DNA of 64,000 bases. Source: Luteimonas huabeiensis HB2 (GTDB lineage: Bacteria > Pseudomonadota > Gammaproteobacteria > Xanthomonadales > Xanthomonadaceae). The notes beneath the pieces were generated by a model. It was not told the DNA's origin and did no database searches. It was given only the letters and a program-made list of their open reading frames with translations. This document shows positions 54,782 to 64,000 of the stretch, piece by piece (position 1 is the first letter of the stretch; each line of letters starts with the position of its first letter). The translations under genes and the position numbers were made by a program. The stretch lies in assembly GCF_000559025.1 (NCBI RefSeq), contig NZ_JAAN01000032.1, positions 1 through 64,000 on the forward strand, read 5' to 3'.

Positions 54782-56002
54782 ATGAGCGCCGATGCCGACC
54801 TCCTCACCGCCCGCCAGGCCTGCGCCCTGCTGGGAATCAGCCGGGCGACGCTGTACGCCTACGTCAGCCGCGGCCTGCTGCGCTCGCGACCCGGCGCCGA
54901 CCACCGCAGCCGCGGCTACCTGCGCCAGGAGGTGGAGCGGCTGGCGCAGCGCCAGCGCAGCGGCCGCGGCGCGGCGCGCGGGGCGGCGCAGAGCCTGGAC
55001 CGCGGACTGCCGGTGCTGGAGACGCGGATCTCGCTGATCCGCCCCGACAGCCCCTACTACCGCGGCCGCTCGGCGGTCGCGGCGGTACGCGCCGGGGCCA
55101 CGCTGGAAGACGCCGCCCGGCTGTTGTGGGATTGCGGCGCCGACGATCCCTTCGCCGATCCGGCGGAGACCGGCTGGCCGCCCCGGGTCGCGGCGCTGGC
55201 CAACGATGCCGCGCTGCCGCCGCTGGAGCGCGCGATGGCCGCGCTGCCGCTGCTGGCGCTCGACGCCCCGCGCTCCTTCAGCGCCGCGCCGCGCGCGCGC
55301 CACCGGACCGCGGCCGCGCTGCTGCGGCAGACCGCGGCGCTGCTGGTGGCGGCCGCGCCGGCGCCCGGCCCGGTGCACCGGCAACTGGCCGCGGCCTGGC
55401 GCCCCGGCGACGCCGCCTTCGCCGATCTCGTGCGCGCGGCGCTGGTGCTGTGCGCCGACCACGAACTCAACGTCTCCGCCTTCGCCGCGCGCGTGGTCGC
55501 CTCCACCGGCGCGCACCTGCACGCCACCGCCTGCGCCGGGCTGGCCGCGCTGTCCGGGCCGCGCCACGGCGGCGCCACCGCGCGCGCCTACGCGCTGATC
55601 GCGCAGGCGCGCGAAGGCGACGCGCGGGCCGCCATCGCCGAGCGCTGGCGGCGCGGCGACGACCTGCCCGGCTTCGGCCACGCGCTGTATCCCGACGGCG
55701 ATCCGCGCGCGGCGGAACTGCTGGCGCGCCTGCGCGCGGCCTGCGATGGCGCGCCGGCGCTCGCAGAACTCGACGCGATCGTCGCCGCCGCCGAGGAGGT
55801 CAGCGGCGAGCGCCCCAACATCGACTTCATGCTGGCCGCGATCTGCCATGCCCACGCGTTGCCGGCACCGCCGGCGCTGGTGCTGTTCGCGGCCGGCCGG
55901 CTCACCGGCTGGCTGGCGCACGCGCTGGAGCAGCAGGCGCTGGGCCGGCTGATCCGGCCGCGCGCGCGCTACACCGGCATCGCCCCCGGCCAGGCGCCAT
56001 AG
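54782..56002 (+). CDS. Helix-turn-helix/citrate synthase fusion, candidate regulator of prp genes
   Basis: A 406-residue protein. Residues 6-60 are a MerR/excisionase-type helix-turn-helix ([20 protein letters not shown], then VSRGLLRS). From about 75 comes a full citrate synthase fold with the reactive residues kept: His227 in DHELNVSAF, His262 in GPRHGGA, His300 in GFGHALY, Asp348 in PNIDF. So it could bind or even make 2-methylcitrate or citrate while bound to DNA. It diverges from prpB over an operator-like array. Alternatively it may be an ordinary citrate synthase variant with a DNA-binding appendage. Similar fusions are annotated elsewhere as citrate synthase family proteins. Confidence 0.82.
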   Translation: MSADADLLTARQACALLGISRATLYAYVSRGLLRSRPGADHRSRGYLRQEVERLAQRQRSGRGAARGAAQSLDRGLPVLETRISLIRPDSPYYRGRSAVAAVRAGATLEDAARLLWDCGADDPFADPAETGWPPRVAALANDAALPPLERAMAALPLLALDAPRSFSAAPRARHRTAAALLRQTAALLVAAAPAPGPVHRQLAAAWRPGDAAFADLVRAALVLCADHELNVSAFAARVVASTGAHLHATACAGLAALSGPRHGGATARAYALIAQAREGDARAAIAERWRRGDDLPGFGHALYPDGDPRAAELLARLRAACDGAPALAELDAIVAAAEEVSGERPNIDFMLAAICHAHALPAPPALVLFAAGRLTGWLAHALEQQALGRLIRPRARYTGIAPGQAP

Positions 56003-56040
56003 ACGCGACGGGCGTTCCGGAAGCGCGAGCGCGTACCTAA

Positions 56041-56393
56041 GGCGTATCGACATTCGACCTGCAGCCGAATGCAGCCGAAGCCATCGCTTCTCCACAGGCG
56101 GGACCACATCGTCCCTTCTCCCGCAGCGGGTGCATGCCATCCCTTCTCCCGCAAGTGGGCCCATGCCGTTCCTTCTCGCGTGCCCCCATCCGCCTTCGGC
56201 ACCTTCCCCCGCTCGCGGGGGAAGGAAAAACAAAGTGCTCCCCGCTTGCGGGGAAGGGAAAACAGCGTGCTCCCCGCTTGCGGGGGAAGGGAAAACAGCG
56301 TGCTCCCCGCTCGCGGGGGAAGGAAAAAACAGGATGGCCCCCGCTCGCGGTGAGAGGCAGGGGCTTTCCCACGCTGAAATCGATACGACCTAG
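56041..56393. repeat. Intergenic repeat element, copy 3 (converging arrays)
   Basis: Left end CGTATCGACATTCG (56043-56056), right end CGATACG (56380-56386) in inverse order. Left half: three degenerate CCTTCTCCCGCAAGCGGG units. Right half: five inverse units, CCCCGCTTGCGGGGGAAGG plus AAAACAGCGTGCT, starting at 56207, 56240, 56272, 56305 and 56339 (32-34 bp period). The whole 350-bp gap between the HTH-citrate synthase gene and prpE is this element; no gene seen. Confidence 0.78.
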
Positions 56394-58279
56394 CGCGCCA
56401 CCAGCGCGCGCCGGATCTCATCCAGCGCGCCGGGGTCGTCCAGCGTGGACAGGTCGCCCGGATCCCGGCCTTCGGCGAGCGCCTGCAATGAGCGCCGCAG
56501 CAGCTTGCCCGAGCGGGTCTTGGGCAGCGCGCCCACCACGTGCACGCGCGCGGGCCGCGCCACCGCGCCCAGCGAGGCGTCCACCGCGCGCTGCATGTCG
56601 CGCGCGGCCTGCTCGCGTGCCGCGGCGTCGGCCCCGGGATCGCGCAGGGTGGCGAACACGATCGGCACCTGTCCCTTCAACTCGTCGGCCACGCCGACCA
56701 CCGCGGCCTCGGCGACCGCCGGGCACGACGACACCGCCTCCTCGATCTCGCGCGTGCCGAGCCGGTGGCCGGCGACGTTGATGACGTCGTCGGTGCGGCC
56801 GAGGATGAAGGTGTAGCCGTCCTCGTCGCGCACCGCCCAGTCCAGCGAGCTGTAGAGCAGTTCGTTGAAATGCGAGAAGTAGCTGTCGAGGAAGCGCCGG
56901 TCGTCGCGCCAGATCGTGCTCATGCAGCCCGGCGGCAACGGCGGTTCGATCACCAGCACGCCCTTCTCGTTCGGGCCGACGGTCTCGCCGCTGCCCTCGC
57001 GCACCACCTTCATCCGGTAGCCCAGGTTGGGGAAGCCGGGCGAGCCGAACCGCACCGGCTTCATGTCCAGCCCCGGCATCAGCGTCAGCGCGGGCCAGCC
57101 GGTCTCGGTCTGCCAATAGTTGTCGATCACCGGCTTGCCCAGCGCAGCGGAGATCCACCGCGCGGTGGGCTCGTCGAGCGGCTCCCCGGCCAGAAACAGG
57201 TATTCCAGCTTCGACAGGTCGCGCTCGCGCAGGTAGGACACGTCGTGCTTCTTCAGCACGCGGATCGCGGTGGGGGAGGAGAACAACGTGCCCACGCCGT
57301 AGCGCTCGCACAGCGACCACCAGATGCCCGGATCCGGGTTCACCGGCAGCCCCTCGTACAGCAGCGAGGTACAGCCGCCGATCAGCGGCCCGTAGACGTT
57401 GTAGGAATGGCCCACCGCCCAGCCGACGTCGGAGGTCGAGAACATGACCTGGCCGGGCGCGCAGTCGAAGATGGTGCGCATGGACTGCGCCATCGCCACC
57501 GCGTAGCCGCCGACGTCGCGCTGCACGCCCTTCGGCTTGCCGGTGGTGCCGGAGGTATAGAGCAGGTAGCTGGGCTCGTTGGACTCCAGCCAGGCCACCG
57601 GTACCTCGGCCTCGCCCGTCTGCGCGCGCAGCTCGGCGTAGTCGACGTCGCGCCCGGCCACGCGCGGCTCGGCCGGGTCGAGCCCGCGCGAGACGATCAA
57701 TACGTGCGGCGGCGGCGACTTCGCCCGCGCGCAGGCCTCGTCGACCAGCGGCTTGTACGGAATGATCCGGCCACCGCGGCTGCCGGCATCGGCGCAGACC
57801 AGCAGCTTCGGCTCGGCGTCGTCGATGCGCAGCGCGAGGTTGTGCGCGGCGAAGCCGCCGAACACCACCGAGTGGATCGCGCCGATGCGCGCGCAGGCCA
57901 GCATTGCGAACACCGCCTCGGCCATGTTCGGCATGTAGATCACCACGCGGTCGCCGCGCCCCACGTCCAGCCGCAGCAGTGCGGCGGCGAAGGCGTTCAC
58001 CTCGCGATGCAGCTGACGGTAGGTGATCTCGCGCGTCGCGCCGGTCTCGGTGGACACGGCCACCAGCGCGAGCTGGTCGCCGCGCGCCTGCAGGTGACGA
58101 TCGACGGCGTTGTAGCAGAGATTGGTCTCGCCGCCGACGAACCACTTGCGCAACGGCGGGTTGGAGTCGTCGAGGATCCGCTCCGGCGGGCGGTGCCAGT
58201 GGATGGCGCGGGCCTCCTCCGCCCAGAACGCCTCCGGCTGCTCGATCGAGCGCCGGTAGACCTCTTCGTAGGTACTCAT
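56390..58279 (-). CDS. prpE: Propionate--CoA ligase
   Basis: A 629-residue adenylate-forming ligase activating propionate to propionyl-CoA (E. coli PrpE has 628). LLYTSGTTGKPKGVQRD is the AMP motif, DNYWQTETGWPAL the adenine loop, PKTRSGKLLRR the acetylatable lysine region. Length and the opening MSTYEEVYRRSIEQPEAFW favour PrpE over Acs. GGAGG lies 8 bases before the ATG. Confidence 0.93.
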   Translation of the reverse strand: MSTYEEVYRRSIEQPEAFWAEEARAIHWHRPPERILDDSNPPLRKWFVGGETNLCYNAVDRHLQARGDQLALVAVSTETGATREITYRQLHREVNAFAAALLRLDVGRGDRVVIYMPNMAEAVFAMLACARIGAIHSVVFGGFAAHNLALRIDDAEPKLLVCADAGSRGGRIIPYKPLVDEACARAKSPPPHVLIVSRGLDPAEPRVAGRDVDYAELRAQTGEAEVPVAWLESNEPSYLLYTSGTTGKPKGVQRDVGGYAVAMAQSMRTIFDCAPGQVMFSTSDVGWAVGHSYNVYGPLIGGCTSLLYEGLPVNPDPGIWWSLCERYGVGTLFSSPTAIRVLKKHDVSYLRERDLSKLEYLFLAGEPLDEPTARWISAALGKPVIDNYWQTETGWPALTLMPGLDMKPVRFGSPGFPNLGYRMKVVREGSGETVGPNEKGVLVIEPPLPPGCMSTIWRDDRRFLDSYFSHFNELLYSSLDWAVRDEDGYTFILGRTDDVINVAGHRLGTREIEEAVSSCPAVAEAAVVGVADELKGQVPIVFATLRDPGADAAAREQAARDMQRAVDASLGAVARPARVHVVGALPKTRSGKLLRRSLQALAEGRDPGDLSTLDDPGALDEIRRALVAR

Positions 58280-58373
58280 GCGGCCGCCTCCGAGGAACCG
58301 CATCCGAGCATAGCGCCGGGCCCGCGCGCCGCCCCTGCGACCTTGGTCGTAGCCCGGAAAGCGCGAACGGGGA

Positions 58374-58387
58374 TGGAACGCGTTCCA
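58374..58387. promoter_or_regulatory. 14-bp palindrome upstream of prpE
   Basis: TGGAACGCGTTCCA, perfect, 95 bp before the prpE start, flanked by GGGGA / ATCCCC. Possible regulator site or hairpin. Confidence 0.4.
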
Positions 58388-58478
58388 ATCCCCCGCCTCG
58401 AAGCGCCGGCGCCCCCGGCGAAGTCCCCTCGGGTCGAGGGCGCGCCAACGGCGCAGGGGCGTGGAGAGCGAGCACGCC

Positions 58479-58511
58479 GGCCCCACGGTCCGCGCAACGA
58501 ACCGTGGGGCC
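58479..58511 (-). terminator. Hairpin after mdh
   Basis: Perfect 11-bp stem GGCCCCACGGT / ACCGTGGGGCC with an 11-base loop, 20 bp after the mdh stop; no T-run. Confidence 0.5.
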
Positions 58512-58530
58512 TGCGTGCGGAGCGAGAAGG

Positions 58531-59517
58531 CTACCCCAGCAAATGCGCCACGCCGCCGCGCTCTTCCTCGAGCTCGGCAAGGGTCTTGTCGATCGCCTTC
58601 TGGCTGAAGTCGTCGATCGGCAGATCCTTGACGATGGTGTACTCGCCGTCCTTCGTCACCACCGGGAAGCCGAAGATCACGCCTTCCGGGATGCCATAGC
58701 TGCCGTCGGACGGCACGCCCATGGTCACCCACTTGCCGTCGCTGCCCAGCACCCAGTCGCGGACGTGGTCGATGGCGGCGTTGGCGGCGGACGCTGCCGA
58801 GGACAGTCCGCGCGCTTCGATGATCGCCGCGCCGCGCTTGCCGACCTGCGGGATGAAGACCTCGGCGTTCCACGCCTCGTCGCCGATCCTGTCCTTGAGC
58901 GAGGCGCCGCCGACGGTAGCGAAGCGGTAGTCGGGGTACATCGTCGGGCTGTGGTTGCCCCACACGATCAGCTTCTCGATCTCGCCCACCGGCACGCCGG
59001 CCTTGTTCGCCAGCTGGCTCAGCGCGCGGTTGTGGTCCAGGCGCAGCATGGCGGTGAAGTTCTTCGCCGGCAGGTCGGGCGCGGACTTCATCGCGATGTA
59101 GGCGTTGGTGTTGGCCGGATTGCCGACCACCAGCACCTTGACGTCGCGCGAGGCGACCTTGTTCAGCGCCGCGCCCTGGGCGGTGAAGATCTTGGCGTTC
59201 TCCAGCAGCAGGTCCTTGCGCTCCATGCCCGGGCCGCGCGGGCGCGCGCCGACCAGCAGGGCGATGTCGGCGTCCTTGAACGCCACTTCCGGATCGTCGG
59301 TGCCGATCACGCCGGCCAGCAGCGGGAACGCGCAGTCCTCCAGCTCCATGATCACGCCCTTCAGCGCGGCCTGGGCCTTCTCCATCGGCAGCTCCAGCAG
59401 CTGCAGCACGACCGGCTGGTCCTTGCCGAGCATCTCGCCCGAGGCGATGCGGAACAGCAGGGCGTAGCCGATCTGGCCGGCGGCACCGGTGACGGCGACT
59501 CGGACGGGGGTCTTCAT
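58531..59517 (-). CDS. mdh: Malate dehydrogenase
   Basis: A 328-residue NAD-dependent enzyme. [23 protein letters not shown] is the NAD loop, [15 protein letters not shown] the mobile arginine loop, and [12 protein letters not shown] the catalytic His. It supplies oxaloacetate, the co-substrate of PrpC. Length and loop match the proteobacterial long type. Confidence 0.97.
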   Translation of the reverse strand: MKTPVRVAVTGAAGQIGYALLFRIASGEMLGKDQPVVLQLLELPMEKAQAALKGVIMELEDCAFPLLAGVIGTDDPEVAFKDADIALLVGARPRGPGMERKDLLLENAKIFTAQGAALNKVASRDVKVLVVGNPANTNAYIAMKSAPDLPAKNFTAMLRLDHNRALSQLANKAGVPVGEIEKLIVWGNHSPTMYPDYRFATVGGASLKDRIGDEAWNAEVFIPQVGKRGAAIIEARGLSSAASAANAAIDHVRDWVLGSDGKWVTMGVPSDGSYGIPEGVIFGFPVVTKDGEYTIVKDLPIDDFSQKAIDKTLAELEEERGGVAHLLG

Positions 59518-59560
59518 TCGGTGGATCCTCTCGTTGCTGGGTGGGGAACGGCGCGCGCGT

Positions 59561-59917
59561 TCAGTAGACGCGGTAGCCGAGCGGGGTCAGCCGGCGGTCG
59601 AGCGCGGCGGTGTCGTAGCCGCGCACCACGTCCTGGCCGATGACGGTGACCGGCACCCCGCGCGCGCCCAGGGCGCGCATGGCGCGGTCGCCGTCGGGGG
59701 TGTCGATGTCGAGCACCCGATAGCGCACGCCGGCGCGCTCGAAGTCCCGTTGCTGCCTGCGGCAATAGCCGCACCAGTCGGCGGCCAGCATCACGATGCG
59801 GTCGTCGCCGGTGGCGGTACGGGGATCGTCGGGATGCAGCGCGGGCGCGGCCTCGCCGTGGAAATGGAACCAGGCGCCGGCGGCGCAGAGCGTCAGCAGG
59901 AGCAGCGCCCAGCGCAC
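59561..59917 (-). CDS. Exported glutaredoxin-like thiol-disulfide protein
   Basis: A 118-residue protein with an N-terminal membrane helix or signal ([19 protein letters not shown]) and a glutaredoxin fold: [11 protein letters not shown] redox motif, RGVPVTVIG with cis-Pro, and a [11 protein letters not shown] helix. Likely periplasmic thiol exchange. 43 bp upstream of mdh on the same strand. Confidence 0.82.
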   Translation of the reverse strand: MRWALLLLTLCAAGAWFHFHGEAAPALHPDDPRTATGDDRIVMLAADWCGYCRRQQRDFERAGVRYRVLDIDTPDGDRAMRALGARGVPVTVIGQDVVRGYDTAALDRRLTPLGYRVY

Positions 59918-60104
59918 GATTCAGGCCCTGCCGACGACGGCACCGGTCGCGCCGGGGCGGGCGCGTACGCGTGAGGCGGTCGGTGGACGGGATGGGCGCA
60001 TCGACGCTCGTGCTGGGTCCGGGCGGGCTCCGCGAGCGAGGCTGCGCGGAGCCCGCGATTCTAGCATCCGCCCGGCGCGCCGCCGCACGCCGGGCGGGGC
60101 GGTC

Positions 60105-60599
60105 TCAGGCGGCCAGGATCTTGTTCCACTCCGCCACGCGGTCGGCCTTCGCGGCCAGCGCGGCGTCGGCGTCGCCCTCGATCTTCACGGACTTGATCGT
60201 ATCGCCCTGCTTGACCGCGTCCACCACCTCCAGGCCCTCGGTCACCTTGCCGAAGACGGTGTGCTTGCCGTCGAGCCAGTCGGTCTTGATGTGGGTGATG
60301 AAGAACTGGCTGCCGTTGGTGTTCGGACCCGCGTTGGCCATCGACAGCACGCCGCGCTCGTGCTTGACGCCGTTGTCGGTCTCGTCCTCGAAGCGGTAGC
60401 CGGGACCGCCGCGGCCGGAGCCTTCCGGGCAGCCGCCCTGGATCATGAAGTCGGCGATGACGCGGTGGAAGCTCAGCCCGTCGTAGAAGCCGCGCTTGGC
60501 CAGGTTGACGAAGTTGGCCACCGTCAGCGGGGCCTTGTCGGGCAGGAGCTCGACGCGGATCTGGCCACGGTCGGTGTCGAAAACGGCGTTCAGGGACAT
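60105..60599 (-). CDS. ppiB: Peptidyl-prolyl cis-trans isomerase, cyclophilin type
   Basis: A 164-residue cyclophilin. [35 protein letters not shown] and [12 protein letters not shown] are the catalytic surface, with Arg, Phe and Gln in place. No signal peptide from the ATG at 60599, so cytosolic PpiB-like. GAGGC upstream. Divergent from typA. Confidence 0.93.
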   Translation of the reverse strand: MSLNAVFDTDRGQIRVELLPDKAPLTVANFVNLAKRGFYDGLSFHRVIADFMIQGGCPEGSGRGGPGYRFEDETDNGVKHERGVLSMANAGPNTNGSQFFITHIKTDWLDGKHTVFGKVTEGLEVVDAVKQGDTIKSVKIEGDADAALAAKADRVAEWNKILAA

Positions 60600-60697
60600 G
60601 CGGTTGCCTCGGGGCTCGGATGAATGGGAAGACATGCGGCCGCCGGCGGGGGAATCAACCGCCGACCGCCGCGCCGCATTGCGGCGGCGCAACACGC

Positions 60698-60703
60698 TAC
60701 AAT
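60698..60703 (+). promoter_or_regulatory. -10-like element upstream of typA
   Basis: TACAAT, 69 bp before the typA ATG; -35 unclear. Confidence 0.4.
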
Positions 60704-60772
60704 ACGCCCTTATCCGCCTCCCACCGTCGCGCCCCGCCCCAGCCCGGCGCGCCCTTGCCCGTGCCCGCTCCC

Positions 60773-62623
60773 ATGCCCTCATCCATCGAACGCCTGCGCA
60801 ACATCGCCATCGTCGCCCACGTCGACCACGGCAAGACCACCCTCGTCGACCAGCTGCTCAAGCAGTCCGGCACCCTCAGCGAGCGTGCCGCCGTCCCCGA
60901 CCGGGTGATGGACAGCAACGACCTCGAGAAGGAGCGCGGGATCACCATCCTGTCGAAGAACACCGCGATCCGCTGGACCGATCCGGCCGGCGAGACCTGG
61001 CGCATCAACATCGTCGATACGCCCGGCCACGCCGACTTCGGCGGCGAGGTGGAGCGCGTGCTGTCGATGGTGGACTCGGTGCTGATCCTGGTGGACGCGA
61101 TGGACGGCCCGATGCCGCAGACGCGCTTCGTCACCCAGAAGGCGTTCGCGATGGGCTTCAAGCCGATCGTGGTGGTCAACAAGGTCGATCGCCCCGGCGC
61201 GCGGCCGAGCTGGGTGCTGGACCAGACCTTCGACCTGTTCGACCGCCTGGGCGCCAACGACGACCAGCTCGACTTCCACACCGTCTACGCCTCCGGCCTG
61301 CAGGGCTACGCCGGCCTCACCGAGGACGTGCGCCAGGGCGACATGACGCCGCTGTTCCAGGCCATCACCCAGCACGTGCCGGCGCCGCCGGTCGATCCCG
61401 ACGGCCCGTTCCAGATGCGCGTGACCTCGCTGGACTACAACAGCTACGTCGGCATCATCGGCGTGGGCCGCATCCAGCGCGGCAAGGTCAAGACCAACCA
61501 GCAGGTCGTGGTGATCGACCGCGAGGGCAAGACCCGCAACGCCAAGGTGCTGCAGGTGCTCGGCTTCATGGGCCTGGAGCGGGTGGAGGTGCCGGAGGCC
61601 CAGGCCGGCGACATCATCGCCTTCTCCGGCATCGAGGGCATCGGCATTTCCGACACCCTGTGCGATCCGTCGGCGGTCGAGCAGTTGCCGGTGCTGGCGG
61701 TGGACGAGCCGACCATCTCGATGACCTTCCAGGTCAACGACTCGCCCTTCGCCGGCGTCAAGGAGCGCTCCGGCGGCAAGTTCCTGACCTCGCGCCAGCT
61801 GCGCGACCGCCTGATCCGCGAGACCCAGCACAACGTCGCGCTGAAGGTGGAGGACACCGCCGATGCCGACAAGTTCAAGGTCTCCGGCCGCGGCGAGCTG
61901 CACCTGTCGATCCTGATCGAGACCATGCGCCGCGAGGGCTACGAGCTGGCCGTATCGCGCCCGGAAGTCATCGTGCGCGAGATCGACGGCGTGCTGCAGG
62001 AGCCCTACGAGTCGCTGGTGGTGGACCTGGAGGAGCAGTACCAGGGCGGCGTGATGGGCCGCCTGGGCGAGCGCAAGGCGATCCTGCAGAGCATGGAGCC
62101 CGACGGGAAGGGCCGCGTGCGCCTGGAGTTCATCATCCCGGCGCGCGGACTGATCGGCTTCCAGACCGAGTTCCGCACCCTGACCGCCGGCACCGGGCTG
62201 ATGTTCCACGTGTTCGACCATTACGGCCCGAAGGCCGACGGCGACATCGGCCAGCGCATCAACGGCGTGCTGATCTCCAACGGCACCGGCACCTCGCCGG
62301 CCTACGCGCAGATCGCCATGCAGGAGCGCGGCCGGCTGTTCATCGAGCCGGGCGAGGAGATCTACGAGGGCCAGATCGTCGGCATCAACGCCAAGGACAA
62401 CGACCTCACCGTCAACGCGCTGCGCGGCAAGCAGCTCACCAACTTCCGCGCCGCGGGCAAGGACCAGGACGAGGGCCTGATCCCGCCGATCAAGCTGTCG
62501 CTGGAGCAGGCGCTGGAGTTCATCGACGACGACGAGCTGGTCGAGGTCACGCCGAAGCAGATCCGGCTGCGCAAGAAGCTGCGCACCGAGACCGACCGCA
62601 AGCGCGCGGGCCGCGCCGCCTGA
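60773..62623 (+). CDS. typA: Translational GTPase TypA/BipA
   Basis: A 616-residue ribosome-associated GTPase. [15 protein letters not shown] (G1), [16 protein letters not shown] (G3) and [10 protein letters not shown] (G4) are intact, then domains II, III, V and the BipA-specific C-terminus ([20 protein letters not shown]). It helps 50S assembly and stress growth. ATG at 60773 lacks a clear ribosome-binding site. Confidence 0.96.
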   Translation: MPSSIERLRNIAIVAHVDHGKTTLVDQLLKQSGTLSERAAVPDRVMDSNDLEKERGITILSKNTAIRWTDPAGETWRINIVDTPGHADFGGEVERVLSMVDSVLILVDAMDGPMPQTRFVTQKAFAMGFKPIVVVNKVDRPGARPSWVLDQTFDLFDRLGANDDQLDFHTVYASGLQGYAGLTEDVRQGDMTPLFQAITQHVPAPPVDPDGPFQMRVTSLDYNSYVGIIGVGRIQRGKVKTNQQVVVIDREGKTRNAKVLQVLGFMGLERVEVPEAQAGDIIAFSGIEGIGISDTLCDPSAVEQLPVLAVDEPTISMTFQVNDSPFAGVKERSGGKFLTSRQLRDRLIRETQHNVALKVEDTADADKFKVSGRGELHLSILIETMRREGYELAVSRPEVIVREIDGVLQEPYESLVVDLEEQYQGGVMGRLGERKAILQSMEPDGKGRVRLEFIIPARGLIGFQTEFRTLTAGTGLMFHVFDHYGPKADGDIGQRINGVLISNGTGTSPAYAQIAMQERGRLFIEPGEEIYEGQIVGINAKDNDLTVNALRGKQLTNFRAAGKDQDEGLIPPIKLSLEQALEFIDDDELVEVTPKQIRLRKKLRTETDRKRAGRAA

Positions 62624-62637
62624 GCCGGCGGCCGGCG

Positions 62638-63216
62638 GTGAGCGTCTTCGTCGCCTGGATCCCCGACGAGGAGGCGCTGGACGCCCTCGATGCCCTGTGC
62701 GCGGCGCTGCCGGCCGCGCTGCCCGGATTGCGCGGCCTGGCCTGGCGCCGCCGCGCGCAGTTCCACATGACCCTGCGCTATCTGGCCGAGGGCCTGCCGG
62801 ACGATCCGGCGCCGCTGCTGGCGGCGCTGAGCGAGACGGCGGCGCGACGGCCGCGGCTGACGCTGCGCTTCGATCGCGTGGAAGCCTGGCCGGGCGCCCG
62901 CGCGCTGGTGGCGCGCACCGCGCCCGACGACGCGCTGGCCGGGCTGTTCGCGGCGCTGGAGCGCGCGGCGGTGGCCTGCGGCCACGCGCCGGAACCGCGC
63001 GCGCCGGCACCCCACGTCACCCTGGCCTACGCGGGGCCCGGCCAGCGCCTGGACGAGTTCTGCACGCCCGCGCCCGGCAGCCTGCCGCTGCCCTTCGACG
63101 CCTGTCTCGGCAGCCTGTCGCTGGCGCGCACCGCGCCCGGCCGCTACGAGATCCTGCAGTGGTGGCCGCTGCGCGACGCCGAGGACGGCGCCGCCGCCGG
63201 GCCGCGCCTGGAGTGA
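62638..63216 (+). CDS. thpR: RNA 2',3'-cyclic phosphodiesterase
   Basis: A 192-residue 2H phosphoesterase starting with GTG at 62638, 14 bp after typA. The two motifs are HMTL at residue 43 and HVTL at residue 126. Members hydrolyse 2',3'-cyclic phosphate ends and ligate tRNA halves in vitro (former LigT). Confidence 0.9.
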   Translation: MSVFVAWIPDEEALDALDALCAALPAALPGLRGLAWRRRAQFHMTLRYLAEGLPDDPAPLLAALSETAARRPRLTLRFDRVEAWPGARALVARTAPDDALAGLFAALERAAVACGHAPEPRAPAPHVTLAYAGPGQRLDEFCTPAPGSLPLPFDACLGSLSLARTAPGRYEILQWWPLRDAEDGAAAGPRLE

Positions 63217-63220
63217 CCCC

Positions 63221-63712
63221 ATGCACGCCCCGCCCTCCACCGCCCGGCCCGAGGACGACGCGCCGCACCGCGCGCAGCTGCGCGCGGTGGCGGCGTTCGA
63301 GGCGGCCAAGGGCGCGACGGCGCTGCTGACCGCCGGCGGCCTGGCCTGGCTGGGCGCGCCGCAGCTGCAGCGGCTGGTCGAGGCCGCCGCCGCCCGCCTG
63401 GGCGCGCCGCTCGACGGCGGCCGCATCGCCTGGCTCGAGCGCGCGCTCAGCCCCGGCAACCTGCACCTGCTGCTGGCCGTGCTGGCGATCTACGCCGCGA
63501 TGCGCTTCGTCGAGGCCTGGGGCCTGTGGCGCGCGCGCCGCTGGGCGTCGTGGCTGGGCTGCATCGGCGCCGCGCTCTACCTGCCGTTCGAGGTCGCCGA
63601 GCTGTGGCGCCACCCCGGCTGGCTGCCGGCGCTGGTGCTGGCGACCAACCTCGCCATCGTCTGGGTGCTGGGCCGCGACCTGGCCCGGCGCCGCCGGCAG
63701 CCGGCGCCGTAG
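63221..63712 (+). CDS. DUF2127 family membrane protein
   Basis: A 163-residue protein with three or four helices. YAAMRFVEAWGLWRARRWASWLGC and YLPFEVAELW are DUF2127 signatures. Function unknown. Starts 4 bp after thpR, with GGAGTG over that stop, so coupled. Confidence 0.85.
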   Translation: MHAPPSTARPEDDAPHRAQLRAVAAFEAAKGATALLTAGGLAWLGAPQLQRLVEAAAARLGAPLDGGRIAWLERALSPGNLHLLLAVLAIYAAMRFVEAWGLWRARRWASWLGCIGAALYLPFEVAELWRHPGWLPALVLATNLAIVWVLGRDLARRRRQPAP

Positions 63713-63742
63713 CCCGCGACCGCGGGACGCGGCCATCCGCCG

Positions 63743-64000
63743 CTACGAGGAGGAGGCCGCCTCGGGCGTGCGCGGCTCGCGTTGCGCACCCTGCAGCGCG
63801 AATGCGCCGTCGAGCGTGGCGCGCATGCGCGGCAGCGCCTGCGGCTGCTCGCGGCGCAGGTAGTCCAGCATGCGCTCGCGCACCGCCGCGCGCAGGTCGT
63901 AGTCGTCGCCCGAGTTGCGCGCGCTCACCAGCAGGCGCACCTTCATCGCCTCGGCGGCGATGTCCTCCACGTGCACCACGCACACCCGCCCGTCCCAGCG
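63743..64000 (-). CDS. Mechanosensitive ion channel (MscS family), C-terminal part
   Basis: The last 85 codons of a gene running off the window. RWDGRVCVVHVEDIAAEAMKV, RLLVSARNSGDDYDLRAAVRE and LRREQPQALPRMR resemble the cytosolic vestibule end of MscS-like channels. The stop at 63743 is clear. Membrane part not in window. Confidence 0.72.
   Translation of the reverse strand, partial: RWDGRVCVVHVEDIAAEAMKVRLLVSARNSGDDYDLRAAVRERMLDYLRREQPQALPRMRATLDGAFALQGAQREPRTPEAASSS

Overview
The window is very GC-rich chromosomal DNA with almost back-to-back genes. Protein content points to a Gram-negative gammaproteobacterium of the Xanthomonadaceae (Lysobacter/Luteimonas-like): Tdh and Kbl of xanthomonad type, several S46/M19 exopeptidases, many TonB/OmpA/lipoprotein envelope genes, THX ribosomal protein, a hut pathway with HutF, and family-specific hairpin repeats in intergenic gaps. 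No rRNA, tRNA, phage or insertion sequence was recognised. This placement is inferred from protein resemblance, not from a marker gene.

Layout. 0-3 kb: soxR diverges from an NAD(P)H-flavin reductase and an ABC exporter, with a SoxR box in a 19-bp promoter spacer. 3-10 kb: envelope and small membrane genes (MAPEG, MgtC family preceded by a proline-rich upstream ORF, EmrE), then ThuA-like and phosphodiesterase lipoproteins and an amino-acid racemase. 10-15 kb: alkylation repair pair (Ada-AlkA fusion and Ogt), then an ECF sigma factor / membrane protein / serine hydrolase operon. 15-20 kb: divergent hutF and hutI, an M19 dipeptidase and THX. 20-25.5 kb: a zinc locus with a ZnuD-like TonB receptor carrying a His-rich loop, a coupled methyltransferase, a MerC-like membrane protein and zur, with two Zur-box-like sites. 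25-27.7 kb: gltX, a 98-bp inverted repeat and lpxH. 27.7-31 kb: a two-gene class II lanthipeptide locus (lanM plus a 62-residue mersacidin-leader-like precursor). 31-39 kb: DUF455 protein, purF, SPOR protein, folC, phosphatase, S46 peptidase. 39-46 kb: tdh and kbl split by a HExxH protein, an OmpA protein, prpD. 46-52 kb: DODA dioxygenase, LysR, MFS, aldo/keto reductase, quinone reductase, SleB-like hydrolase. 52-58 kb: propionate catabolism (prpC, prpB, prpE) with a divergent helix-turn-helix/citrate synthase fusion. 58-64 kb: mdh, thioredoxin-like protein, cyclophilin, typA, thpR, DUF2127 protein and the end of an MscS-type channel.

Functional links. PrpE, PrpC, PrpD and PrpB form the 2-methylcitrate route from propionate; the HTH-citrate synthase fusion keeps all catalytic residues and is a natural candidate for a product-sensing regulator of that route. 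Zur, the ZnuD-like receptor and the MerC-like protein look like one zinc-starvation response, and the methyltransferase gene is tied to the receptor gene by a 2-bp gap. The most novel-looking item is the lanthipeptide pair: LanM with its zinc ligands and a precursor ending in a Cys/Ser/Thr-rich core, without a recognisable transporter-protease or immunity gene in the window.
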